A DNA stretch of 21,637 nt from an uncultured Candidatus Saccharibacteria bacterium (GCA_947427985.1 CANEKB010000007.1:1-21637), one strand, 5' to 3'. Positions 12,800-21,178 are shown, counted from the stretch's first letter. Translations and numbers: made by a program. Notes: generated by a model not told the origin, from the sequence alone.

Positions 12800-15700
12800 T
12801 TAGTATCTGGGTGGGAGTTCGCGACTGTAGGCTTCGGTATAACTAGATTGGTAGCGACCAGCTTGGGCATATGCCCAAAGATAGGTATCTGCACTCAGGT
12901 TAAAGATTTCAGCAGGTTCATATTTAGCACTACCAGTGCTCGGGTCAGAACCAAATGTACGATTTAGCTTTAGGCGCGAAGCAAAGACTGGTCCGTTGAA
13001 TTTTAGTTGCTTCTCGCAGATAGCTTTTTCGGCGTTAGGATAATTCTTGGCTTGAGTCTCTGTATCACTAACCGTAAAACCAGCGCAGGTGTCGATTCCG
13101 CCGCTGGCAATAATCCAGGCATCTATTTCACGGACTTCCGGTGCAATCTCAACGTTGCCATCAACAAAGATAATTGCTTGAGGAATTTGATAGATATCAG
13201 CGTAAGGACCGCTAGCACGGCACGTACCGTCCGAATTTGATCCGTTTGTACAAATACTACGCTCAATACGGAGTGAACCGTGTACATCGACAACTCTCGT
13301 ACCAGTCCAGCCATCATAGAGACTATTTACGCCGGCATATATGCCATATCCTGGCAGATTAGCCCCTTCGGCGGTGCCACGGAGGTAGCTACTGAGTCGA
13401 GTGAGAAGAGTTGAAGTGCTAAAAACGCCTGAATGCCCAAGGTTCTCCGAATCGGTATTCGTAATTGTGAGCGGACTATATTTATCAGCGCTAGATTCTT
13501 CCTCGCCAGCCAAACCTCGCCCTAACGCAGAGCCCGACCCAAAGCGAGTTGCTAGCCCACCAATTGTAGCTAGATGCTCGGTCCAAGACCCGTATAGCGT
13601 ACGGCTTCCAGACTCATCTGCATAGCGACCAAAGAGATCGTCAGTATCAAATCGATGAGCCATTACTCCAGTAACGTTAGCATCGTTGCCGGAGGTCATC
13701 AATCCTCCATTCCAGAGAGCAACGGATGGCTTTTTCGCAATGGTACGGCAGCTAGAATTATAAATCGACCAGTAGTCCTTCGCAGATTCATGAACCCATC
13801 GGCAGCCTTCCGGAATAGTGCAGACTCTGCGCCAATACTCATAGAAGTAACCAGCGGAATTACAGTGTTTATATCCGACTTCATTCGGAACAGCCATGAG
13901 TTGTGAGTTCTTGTACTCATGCTTAGCGACAGTTGGACCATAACTGAGCGGCTCAGAATCTCTGCCCAGTTCGACGCAGTTATAGCCAGAATTAACCCAG
14001 ATCCCCTGATAGAAACTGCACGGTGTGATATTCGTACGATTACCAAGCTTACCCTGAAGCCGCAATGATACGGCGTTATACTGGGTAGTGACTGGGACTA
14101 GATAGTTTATTGATTGATAATAGGCGAGACGGCGCGTCGGCACCGAATCGGCGGAAACGTTCCAACCGATTGTGGCAGTTTCGCCAGCAAACATAGGCGA
14201 ACTATCGTCAGTACCGCGTCCAGACCAAGGGGTCCCCTCAGGATCATTCGGGCGAGTGATTTTTACGCAGCCTTGCGACCGGCCTTCGCCGGTTTTTTCG
14301 TCAATCTCAAATTCATAATAGAGATGATTGGTCTTATGGCCATTTTCACCATCATGATCTCCTCCGTCTTTTACTTTCATTTTGATATATTTCGGGGTGT
14401 AATAATCTGTGCGGCAGACTAGCTTCGTCTCACCTTTATTGAGGTGGACAGAGACCTCTTCCTTACCAATCGGATCGGAAGTAGCGCTCTCCTTACTGTC
14501 AATTTCCCATGTACCTTTTAGTGAGGGGTCCTCTTCAATCTTCCAGCTAGTACTAACTTTTGGTGCTATATCGTTTTTAGCAAAGTTATATTCATTCACA
14601 TAGCTAAGTTGATGATAAAACGTCACCTTCGTGATTTCAGCATCAGTGCTAAATTCAGCGTAAGCGGCTTTACCTGGATTTTCTCCTTCCATCATGCCGT
14701 CAATATCACTCGTCGCTGCCATTCTTACAACATCATTTTGGGCAGCTATATCGATAAACGTTTGTGAGTAAAAATAGCCCGTCGGTTTAGGCGACTCATC
14801 TTCATCTCGTTTAACTTTTGCGCAGGCTTTTGTGCTCCCGCTATCCATGACAGGTTCAGCTACGTGCGGTGTACCTTTGCTCCATTTTACGGTACGCGTA
14901 GTGTATGTAATAGTAGAACAAATTTCCCGTTCTTTTTCTTCTTTGTCTAGGGTAATAGTTTTCGCGATCCCAGTATTAGACGTTAGCCAGTTCGGAGTTT
15001 CGGCATTGGTAGCTCCATTCGTCGAAAACGGTACAATATAGCTTTCATTAGTACCATCATTGAAGGTGATAGTGCCGGTAGTGTAGGCGTCCTCATAGGT
15101 GCCGTCTGGGGAGGGGTTACGATACGCGAGTTTATGCGAGAAATAGACTGTAGCTTTGCCGTCAGAATCGGCCGTAACCACTAGCGTCTCCGCATCTCTC
15201 CCCCAATCAGAAGACTCTTTAGTATCCGACTTGCTCTGCACTCGGGATTTAGAAGTAAAGCTGGAGTCGTCAGCTGGTGCGATCTCCATGATGATTTTAC
15301 TATCGTCTCCTCCGCAAGGCCTTGTGCCCTTACTCGTCACATAGTCGTGATCATAATATGTAATTCCAGCAGAGCCAGGGCAACGATTAACTGATACCTC
15401 AACTTCATATCTCTCTCGGCCATCCGATGTTGTTGTTATTGTACTGTCATCAGGGTGACTTTTTGCGTATTCTTTCATTTTCTGAACATCCAGCGTCCAT
15501 CCACCTTGAGACGTCATAGAATCTGCCATTGCCGGTGTTGCCGTAGAAGTCCAACCGTTATTAAGTCCGTACGCAGTACCTCGTAATTTGCCCATCCTTG
15601 CATCGTTCGGACCAATAAAGTCAACAGGACTATCCAAGGTACCATCTTTACTACTACCGCCCATGTGTCCTTTCTCACCAAACCAAATGCTTCTCGCAGC

Positions 15701-16144
15701 CGCTTCCTTCTTCCTTGGGTAATTCTTCGAGCATGCATAAACTGACCCCCAAAGGTAAATATCTACAATTGTCGCGTTTGGATCTGAAACTCTCACGACA
15801 TCATAGTTGCCATCGCTTGGCGAGTCATTGAACCATAGCGCTCCTTGAAACACGCCACTACTACTATCAAAGCATCTGTCGCATGCGTTTTGAGTGGATT
15901 CAGTATTATTAAATGGGTTATGCTCACCTCCGGATTTACACTCTTCCCTAGTGGTCACTTGCCAAATCCCGCCACTAATTTTTCCGTCATCTTCATTACC
16001 GTTGCCATTAAATGAAATTTTAGCTTCAGCTACCTTAGAATCCAGCACCATGAGACCAGCGACCGGCACAACCATTAGAGCAGCAACGGAAAGCCATCGA
16101 ACTAGTTTCGCTCTACTATGATTTGTTGCCTTATTGAGTCTCAT
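12800..16144 (-). CDS. Giant secreted multi-domain surface protein (putative adhesin)
   Basis: About 1114 residues (1115 if the ATG at 16147 is used; 16144 has the better spacing to the GGAGG site). The signal peptide is basic at 3-17, hydrophobic at 18-35, with likely cleavage after A-E-A near 42. Two related modules of about 120 residues begin V-Y-F-S-H-K-L-A-Y-R-N (334-344) and V-T-F-Y-H-Q-L-S-Y-V-N (508-518); each ends with a cysteine pair (C410/C442 and C578/C627), and a partial third begins near 674. A Cys/Trp/Tyr-rich region follows (710-800). The C-terminal domain (905-1115) has bactofilin-like or beta-helix-like strands (A-I-I-F-V-D-G-N-V-E, W-I-I-A-S-G-G-I-D-T-C) and ends E-L-P-P-R-Y. 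No sortase motif or terminal TM is visible. Its start overlaps the stop of the upstream gene, implying coupled expression. Adhesion or host contact is inference. Confidence 0.8.
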   Translation of the reverse strand: MRLNKATNHSRAKLVRWLSVAALMVVPVAGLMVLDSKVAEAKISFNGNGNEDDGKISGGIWQVTTREECKSGGEHNPFNNTESTQNACDRCFDSSSGVFQGALWFNDSPSDGNYDVVRVSDPNATIVDIYLWGSVYACSKNYPRKKEAAARSIWFGEKGHMGGSSKDGTLDSPVDFIGPNDARMGKLRGTAYGLNNGWTSTATPAMADSMTSQGGWTLDVQKMKEYAKSHPDDSTITTTSDGRERYEVEVSVNRCPGSAGITYYDHDYVTSKGTRPCGGDDSKIIMEIAPADDSSFTSKSRVQSKSDTKESSDWGRDAETLVVTADSDGKATVYFSHKLAYRNPSPDGTYEDAYTTGTITFNDGTNESYIVPFSTNGATNAETPNWLTSNTGIAKTITLDKEEKEREICSTITYTTRTVKWSKGTPHVAEPVMDSGSTKACAKVKRDEDESPKPTGYFYSQTFIDIAAQNDVVRMAATSDIDGMMEGENPGKAAYAEFSTDAEITKVTFYHQLSYVNEYNFAKNDIAPKVSTSWKIEEDPSLKGTWEIDSKESATSDPIGKEEVSVHLNKGETKLVCRTDYYTPKYIKMKVKDGGDHDGENGHKTNHLYYEFEIDEKTGEGRSQGCVKITRPNDPEGTPWSGRGTDDSSPMFAGETATIGWNVSADSVPTRRLAYYQSINYLVPVTTQYNAVSLRLQGKLGNRTNITPCSFYQGIWVNSGYNCVELGRDSEPLSYGPTVAKHEYKNSQLMAVPNEVGYKHCNSAGYFYEYWRRVCTIPEGCRWVHESAKDYWSIYNSSCRTIAKKPSVALWNGGLMTSGNDANVTGVMAHRFDTDDLFGRYADESGSRTLYGSWTEHLATIGGLATRFGSGSALGRGLAGEEESSADKYSPLTITNTDSENLGHSGVFSTSTLLTRLSSYLRGTAEGANLPGYGIYAGVNSLYDGWTGTRVVDVHGSLRIERSICTNGSNSDGTCRASGPYADIYQIPQAIIFVDGNVEIAPEVREIDAWIIASGGIDTCAGFTVSDTETQAKNYPNAEKAICEKQLKFNGPVFASRLKLNRTFGSDPSTGSAKYEPAEIFNLSADTYLWAYAQAGRYQSSYTEAYSRELPPRY

Positions 16145-16850
16145 CATCCTCCTCCATATCGCTACTTATAGCAAGATCAAAATAGCGATTACCGTTATCA
16201 TAATCATGAATACTGTAATACGCATCAGACAGTAAACTCCAGACTTGTATTTTTTGTAGCTCCGACATTTTATCAGTATCAAGACTCTCGCCAACTCTAA
16301 TTATTTCGTTCGGCTTGCCTTTATACGAATATTCCTGCATTTCGATAATGGACAGATCTGTTTTTACCGAGTCATCATCCGTCCTATCTTTCTGCCTATC
16401 GAAGTAATCCGACATTGCGCTGAGAGCCTCCTTTTCCGCGTCTTCGCTAGGATTATCTATAGTACCGCTAACTTCGCCGTCATTATGCTTATTGTAAAAT
16501 TTCTGAATTTGTTCCCTGTACACGTTTTTTGCATCTTCAGCAACTTGAACGGCACCAGCACTACCGAGCGTAATATTGCCCGGTAGAGGCGGAAGCTGGT
16601 CAGGTACAAACGCTAACATTATGGAGGCGATAATCACTAACACTACTAGTAGACCGCTACCAGCTAAAATAAACGGTCTAAGCCTTCTAAGCTTCGCCTG
16701 ACGCAGTTTTATCTGCTGAGCCGCGCGGCGTGTTTGCTCATCAAAAAGCCCTTCTTGCTTCGAGCTCCATTGACCAATATTTTCCGAATGAAAGGTTAAA
16801 GGCGAACTAGAGGTCGCTTCTTCCCCGTTATACCCCCCCCCGTCGGGCAT
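16131..16850 (-). CDS. TM-anchored partner of the giant surface protein (intact part)
   Basis: From ATG 16850 a 239-residue product is readable, but the coding signal continues upstream in another frame (see 16833-16917). The cytosolic part contains a basic amphipathic stretch R-R-A-A-Q-Q-I-K-L-R-Q-A-K-L-R-R-L-R (about 42-59). One TM helix (about 61-82) follows, and then an extracytoplasmic region rich in acidic residues. The last 45 residues (I-Q-V-W-S-L-L-S-D-A-Y-Y-S-I-H-D-Y, then N-R-Y-F-D-L-A-I) look like one TPR-type helix pair. No known family. The stop overlaps the start of the giant protein by up to 17 nt, and the GGAGGAGG inside its last codons serves that gene. A role in exporting, holding or regulating the giant protein is inferred from this coupling. 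Confidence 0.7.
   Translation of the reverse strand: MPDGGGYNGEEATSSSPLTFHSENIGQWSSKQEGLFDEQTRRAAQQIKLRQAKLRRLRPFILAGSGLLVVLVIIASIMLAFVPDQLPPLPGNITLGSAGAVQVAEDAKNVYREQIQKFYNKHNDGEVSGTIDNPSEDAEKEALSAMSDYFDRQKDRTDDDSVKTDLSIIEMQEYSYKGKPNEIIRVGESLDTDKMSELQKIQVWSLLSDAYYSIHDYDNGNRYFDLAISSDMEEDDETQ
16833..16841 (-). repeat. G9 homopolymer, candidate contingency locus
   Basis: On the coding (minus) strand nine G in a row separate the frame that starts at ATG 16917 from the frame of the 16131-16850 gene. With nine G the upstream frame reaches TAA just after the tract; with eight G it would run straight into the downstream gene. It is by far the longest G/C homopolymer in the window. Confidence 0.75.
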
Positions 16851-16917
16851 TTTGAGGCATCGTCAAACCAGGTGTCATCTCATGTCCTGATGTATCTTGG
16901 GCTGACGTTTTATCCAT
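16842..16917 (-). pseudogene. Out-of-frame N-terminus of the TM-anchored partner
   Basis: ATG at 16917, 6 nt after an extended -10 box, opens a frame of 28 codons reading M-D-K-T-S-A-Q-D-T-S-G-H-E-M-T-P-G-L, then into R-R-G-G and a stop directly after the G9 run. Composition (polar, Ser/Thr/Gly/Pro) matches the disordered N-termini of other single-TM proteins here such as the 4504 gene. Removing one G gives a continuous protein of about 261 residues. ATG 16850 has no Shine-Dalgarno site and no -10 box, so 16917 is the better start. Whether the frame break is biological or a sequence error cannot be told from one assembly. Confidence 0.7.
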
Positions 16918-16923
16918 GGATTT

Positions 16924-16932
16924 ATTTTAGCA
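16924..16932 (-). promoter_or_regulatory. Extended -10 box, 6 nt before ATG 16917
   Basis: On the minus strand TG-C-TAAAAT (16932-16924), then AAATCC and the ATG. The -35 is weak (TGTTAT at the 17-nt position). It would drive the TM protein and giant surface protein as one leaderless transcript. Confidence 0.6.
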
Positions 16933-16962
16933 CAGCTTTTTGAAAAATAACACAGAACAATT

Positions 16963-16989
16963 TAGGCTATCCGTGGCAGGATAAGCCTA
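16963..16989 (-). terminator. Hairpin after the pheST-PPIase-flavoprotein operon
   Basis: TAGGCT-ATCC pairs with GGAT-A-AGCCTA (16963-16972 with 16979-16989) with one bulged base and a 6-nt loop. On the minus strand it lies between the flavoprotein stop and the next promoter. The T-rich tail on that strand is imperfect (AATTGTTCTGTGTTATTTTT), so efficiency is uncertain; on the plus strand it is followed by TTTTGTTTT. Confidence 0.5.
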
Positions 16990-17044
16990 TTTTGTTTTAT
17001 GGGACATTGCTTTTCTCAGAGTAGGTAGAAAAGATTATAACTCC

Positions 17045-17995
17045 CTACCTCAACCATTCGGAAATCTCGATGGCAGCCGCGGCGCCGTCGCCGGCAGCCG
17101 AGACAATCTGACGTACAGAACCTTCACGAACGTCACCAGCGGCAAAGAGGCCAGGAAGGGCAGACATGTGGGCAAATCCTGAAGGAGAAGCTCGATCAGC
17201 AAAAACAGTCTTGCCGGTCAGAATATAGCCGTTCGGGTTCAGGATTGGCAGATTGCGCAGGAAGTCAGTTGCTGGTGTGCGACCAATAGCAACAAAAACA
17301 TAGGCGAACTGATTAAGATATTCCGGATTCGGCTCTCGATTTTCGATAATCTTGATATTTGAAGTATTGGCAAGACGTGCGCTATAAGCGGCGTCAGCTT
17401 TGAGTGCAGAATGAGTAATGAGCGTAACACTATGAGCAAGATTAGCGAGATAAAGCGCTTCGTGAGCAGCAGAATTCGCACCGCCCACCACGACGACATT
17501 TTGACCTTTAGCAAGGGCGCCGTCACAGAGAGCGCAGTAGGAAACGGGCGGTGTAACCGTAAAAGGCAAGTGTTTCGGCTCTGCACCAGTAGCTACCAAG
17601 ACGGCGCCCGCACGGACGGCCGCGCCGTCAATGACGAGTTCAAATCTCGCTTGCCCCGCCATGCGACCATTAGTGTCAGCGTCGGTCCCACCAGCCACTA
17701 CGGCCTCCTCAGTTGCGCGGCCGTCCGTCAAAGGGCGAACCGCAGTACATTCACCATATTCGATCCGCGCGCCAGCTGTTTCTGCCTGGCGGCGCATGGC
17801 GGTAGCTAAATCACTACCCACGCCAGTAAAACCAGGGTAGTTATCGAGTTGAGAGATTTCTCCCAGTAATCCACCGACATTAGCTCGCTCATAAACCTGG
17901 ACCCCTATTCCAGCGCGAGCGGCGTACAAAGCCGCCGCCAGCGCTGCTGGACCGCCGCCGATGATGACTAAGTTTTTAGTAAAGTTGCGATCCAT
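17045..17995 (-). CDS. Thioredoxin reductase-like flavoprotein with a reduced pyridine-nucleotide domain
   Basis: A 316-residue two-domain FAD enzyme. The FAD motif G-G-G-P-A-A-L-A-A-A-L-Y-A-A-R-A-G lies at 13-29, the redox pair C154/C157 in C-A-L-C-D-G, and the closing motif G-L-F-A-A-G-D-V-R-E near the end. Compared with E. coli TrxB from memory, about 20 residues are inserted before the second A-T-G element (around 90-116, Gly/Ala/Thr-rich). The second Rossmann domain has G-G-A-N-S-A at 171-176 but lacks the H-R-R-x-x-x-R stretch that binds the NADPH phosphate (T-H-S-A-L-K-A-D instead). About 25 residues are also missing before V-F-V-A-I-G. It is probably a disulfide reductase; the electron donor is uncertain. 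It overlaps the PPIase gene by 20 nt. Confidence 0.8.
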   Translation of the reverse strand: MDRNFTKNLVIIGGGPAALAAALYAARAGIGVQVYERANVGGLLGEISQLDNYPGFTGVGSDLATAMRRQAETAGARIEYGECTAVRPLTDGRATEEAVVAGGTDADTNGRMAGQARFELVIDGAAVRAGAVLVATGAEPKHLPFTVTPPVSYCALCDGALAKGQNVVVVGGANSAAHEALYLANLAHSVTLITHSALKADAAYSARLANTSNIKIIENREPNPEYLNQFAYVFVAIGRTPATDFLRNLPILNPNGYILTGKTVFADRASPSGFAHMSALPGLFAAGDVREGSVRQIVSAAGDGAAAAIEISEWLR

Positions 17996-18683
17996 ACAAA
18001 GCCATGTAGAGTTCCATCGAAATTGCGTCTAACTCAGAGTTAAGTTTTTCTAGAGCTTCATCACGCTCAATCGCAAGAACAATAAACTTCAACGGAGCAT
18101 TATATTCGCCACAAATCTGCTGAGTGTCACCGTAGGCGAGAGGACCAGAAATCGTAAGAAGTCGAACGCCGCCAAGCTTCATACCAATGACGCCCTGATT
18201 CCAACCTTCAATCATGCTTTCACTAACGCTAAGCGGCGCATTGAGAGCAGTTGGTTCGTCATAATCGTTAAATGACGATTCAAAAACCGTACCATCCGCG
18301 CACCAACCGATATAGTAAGCGTCGTAATCGTAATCGCCCTCTTTCAAAGCTCGGCCGGTACCCTCTTTTAGGTCTTTTGTTTCGAGTACAGCATTGTTGG
18401 CGGTCGCAGAATTATAGGCCTTTACTTGTGGTTTAAACGATTCAAAGGTTTTGAAGTATTTTTCAGAGAGTGGCTTTGCCGCTTCATCAATTTCTTTACT
18501 TTTTGCATCATATTGCTCACGTAATTCGGCAATTTTTGCCTCGTTCTCACTAGCTTGACTTGTACCACCGCTACTCATAACAATAAACATGTAGGTTAAG
18601 ACCGTCGAACCGAGCAAAAGTAATGCCACGACGATGATAATAACTCTTTGCCAAGCGCTGGTTTTTAGTGTTTTGCTGTCCAT
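17976..18683 (-). CDS. Membrane-anchored FKBP-type peptidyl-prolyl isomerase
   Basis: A 235-residue protein with a strong AAAGGAGG site before the ATG. It has a short cytosolic start, one TM helix (about 13-36), an acidic/basic helical spacer (about 45-80, likely coiled-coil) and an FKBP domain (about 97-210). FKBP features seen are E-G-T-G, D-G-T-V-F-E-S-S, I-E-G-W-N-Q-G-V-I-G-M-K-L-G-G and L-A-Y-G-D, then P-L-K-F-I-V-L-A-I. The usual V-F-D-S has E for D, while the key Trp of the I-x-G-W motif is kept. The domain should face outside, where it could help fold secreted proteins. It lies 11 nt after pheT and overlaps the flavoprotein gene, so it belongs to the same operon. Confidence 0.82.
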   Translation of the reverse strand: MDSKTLKTSAWQRVIIIVVALLLLGSTVLTYMFIVMSSGGTSQASENEAKIAELREQYDAKSKEIDEAAKPLSEKYFKTFESFKPQVKAYNSATANNAVLETKDLKEGTGRALKEGDYDYDAYYIGWCADGTVFESSFNDYDEPTALNAPLSVSESMIEGWNQGVIGMKLGGVRLLTISGPLAYGDTQQICGEYNAPLKFIVLAIERDEALEKLNSELDAISMELYMALYGSQLY

Positions 18684-18694
18684 TTTCCTCCTTT

Positions 18695-21178
18695 TTAGAT
18701 AATTTCAGCCCCGTTTTTAGTAACCTCAACATTGATGATGTTCATAATTGCAGCTATCGCCTCAGAATCGAGGGTTCTTTCTGGATTCGAAAAACGGAGA
18801 TGGAAAGAGATATTCTTTGTCGTATCAGTATCTTTTGCTTGATAGATCGAAACTGGAGTTATAGTATAAATCAGCTTCTCAGCTTTTAGAACACTGTCCA
18901 AAATGCCGTCGAAGCGACCAAATGGCGCATCGGAAGCAACCTTCAGAGTCAGGTCACGTTCAACAAACGGAAAACGCGAAATTTTAAGATTAGCATCTAT
19001 CGCGCGTTCGACACCCACCAGATCATCTAGCACTAGCTCAGCCGCAGCAATTACCTGATCATCAAGCTTAAACTTGCGTAAAACGGCTTTCTTTAATTCG
19101 CCGAAAGCGCCGATATTTTTTCCGTTCACAATAAGTTCAGCCGAACGTTTCGGTTCAAGATACGGATAACGTTTTGCATTTTCGCTACTTATGGCTGCGT
19201 ATTCAAGTTTAATCCTTAGTTCGCGGAAAAGCGCTAAGAGCTTCGCTTTCAGGCTATAAAAATCTGCTAGCGTGACGATACCTAGATCCGTACTGAGCCG
19301 TGGCGTTTTTTCATCAGTTAAACCGGCAACTTTGCTTGCGACTTGGTTCATCTCATAAAGTGTAAAATCGCGATAACCATTCTTGATATTCTCACGAACT
19401 TTATCAAGTAGGCTCGGCGCAATTTGCTGGCGGAAACATTGCAATTCTGGCGAAATTGAGTTCACAATCGCATAACTTTCTTCTGGATCGAGCCCGACTT
19501 TCTCCGTCAGCGCCCTGCTAACAAAGGAATAGGTCAGAAATTCATTCATTCGTAAATTGTCCGAGAGAATGTTCCGCAGCTCACTCTTAAGTTGGAAGAC
19601 TGGCGATATTTCGGTACCTGCAAATGGCCGCTTTGGTAAATCGAGCGGAATATTATCAAACCCGAGTAAGCGTCCAACTTCTTCAATTAAATCTTCTTTG
19701 ATATGGATGTCAGTGCGCCAAGCCGGAGTGGTTACGATCATGCTAGGGATCTTTGAGTTCTGAATTTCAAGTTCAAGCACCTTACTAGCTTTGAAAGACT
19801 TTGACGCTACATCGAAGCCGACATTCTGTAGAGTCTCAGTAATCTGCTCAGTAGAGTAATTCGTTCCAAGCAAACGATTTACTTCATCTGTTGTAATTTT
19901 TACAACAACTGGTTCAACTTTCTTTGGGAATTCATCCACCACCGCGAGTGGATCAACGCCTAAACGACGGATCGTTTCCGCCAAAACTGGCAGCGTCATT
20001 GCGGCTGGTTGCCCTTTCGTAAAACGTGTAATCGCTTCAGAAAAAATACCGTGCGCCATCTGAGTCTTGCGCAAATTGTAGAGCGAGAAAGTAGCGCTCT
20101 CGAGCACAACGCGTTTTGTTGAGGCATCAACCTCGGTGTTTTTGCCGCCCATCGCACCAGCCAAGGCGACTGGAACATTATTTGAAGTAATTAAAATATC
20201 CTCCGGAATACACTTGATAACTTTACCGTCTAGTAGCTGTAATTCTTCGCTGTCATTAGCTTGACGCACAATAATTCTTGCATCTTTGTTACCACCAACC
20301 GCAACCAATTTATCGTAATCAAAAGCATGCAAAGGCTGGCCGGTCTGAAGCATAATTACGTTCGTTAAATCTACCATCGGGTCGATACTGCGCATACCGG
20401 CCTTCGCTAAGAAGACGGCTGTCGGAGTGAGATATTTGCTAACTCCGTGATTAGGTAGATCAAAGACCGCACAATCGTAACGCGGACAAGCGTCACTATT
20501 GGTAATTTCCACGCTAATAGGTAAGTTCTTCACGGTCTTGAGTTCTGGCCACTCCGGCTCCTGGAACTCAAGACCGAGGATCCCAGCTATTTCACGAGCG
20601 AATCCAATCAAACCAAAGCAATCCGGACGGTGAGTCAGAGATTTATTCTCGACATCGATAATAATATCGTTCAGCTCAAAAACATCCGCAAGAGTATCGC
20701 CCGGCTGCGCCATTTTAGGATCAATTTCCGCAATAGTTTTATGTTCGTCATCAAAATCTAGTTCATCTGCCCCCGCCAGCATACCGTTTGATTCATAACC
20801 CTGCAATTTGCGTACGCCAAGTTTAAAGTTCTCGTTACCATAAGTCGACGGGACAATTGAACCCGGCGTAATCCAAGCCGCTAGCATTCCGGCATGGACA
20901 TTCGACGCGCCACAGACCACTTGAACTAGGCCATTCTCAAGCTGATTAAATTCAGCGTTGTGTTCACCAGCATCAACTTGGCAAAGATTCAAATGCGTAC
21001 CTTCAATCGGTTCGCACTTAACGACCTTTACTATATAAACGCCTTTATATTTTGAAGTGAGATCAACTACTCCCTCTACCTCCACTAAGCGCGACCCGAT
21101 TAAATCGATCAATTCTTGGCTCGAAACTTCGGCTGGGATTTTGACATATTTTTTGATTTCATTTAGCGAAATTAGCAT
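18695..21178 (-). CDS. pheT: Phenylalanine--tRNA ligase beta subunit
   Basis: An 827-residue PheT, within the usual range (about 790-830). Domains in order: N-terminal strand L-I-S-L-N-E-I-K-K-Y-V, EMAP/tRNA-binding-like OB domain (about 40-150, with V-V-C-G-A-S-N-V and K-L-Q-G-Y-E-S-N-G-M-L), the B3/B4 editing region (T-H-R-P-D-C-F-G and later P-M-V-D-L-T-N-V), B5 (around 420-500), the catalytic-like core with N-P-E-N replaced by the local S-I-S-P-E, and the C-terminal FDX-ACB anticodon-binding domain (about 735-827, F-P-F-V-E-R-D-L-T-L). The start directly follows the pheS stop (TAA then ATG), with GGAGGAG in the end of pheS, so the subunits are co-translated. With PheS it forms the tetramer that charges tRNA-Phe. 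Confidence 0.96.
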   Translation of the reverse strand: MLISLNEIKKYVKIPAEVSSQELIDLIGSRLVEVEGVVDLTSKYKGVYIVKVVKCEPIEGTHLNLCQVDAGEHNAEFNQLENGLVQVVCGASNVHAGMLAAWITPGSIVPSTYGNENFKLGVRKLQGYESNGMLAGADELDFDDEHKTIAEIDPKMAQPGDTLADVFELNDIIIDVENKSLTHRPDCFGLIGFAREIAGILGLEFQEPEWPELKTVKNLPISVEITNSDACPRYDCAVFDLPNHGVSKYLTPTAVFLAKAGMRSIDPMVDLTNVIMLQTGQPLHAFDYDKLVAVGGNKDARIIVRQANDSEELQLLDGKVIKCIPEDILITSNNVPVALAGAMGGKNTEVDASTKRVVLESATFSLYNLRKTQMAHGIFSEAITRFTKGQPAAMTLPVLAETIRRLGVDPLAVVDEFPKKVEPVVVKITTDEVNRLLGTNYSTEQITETLQNVGFDVASKSFKASKVLELEIQNSKIPSMIVTTPAWRTDIHIKEDLIEEVGRLLGFDNIPLDLPKRPFAGTEISPVFQLKSELRNILSDNLRMNEFLTYSFVSRALTEKVGLDPEESYAIVNSISPELQCFRQQIAPSLLDKVRENIKNGYRDFTLYEMNQVASKVAGLTDEKTPRLSTDLGIVTLADFYSLKAKLLALFRELRIKLEYAAISSENAKRYPYLEPKRSAELIVNGKNIGAFGELKKAVLRKFKLDDQVIAAAELVLDDLVGVERAIDANLKISRFPFVERDLTLKVASDAPFGRFDGILDSVLKAEKLIYTITPVSIYQAKDTDTTKNISFHLRFSNPERTLDSEAIAAIMNIINVEVTKNGAEII

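Noticed and set aside
17039..17056. Short CTACC-type repeats around the flavoprotein stop as a possible terminator or operator
   Set aside because: Arms are only 4-5 bp with a long AT-rich loop; not above chance.
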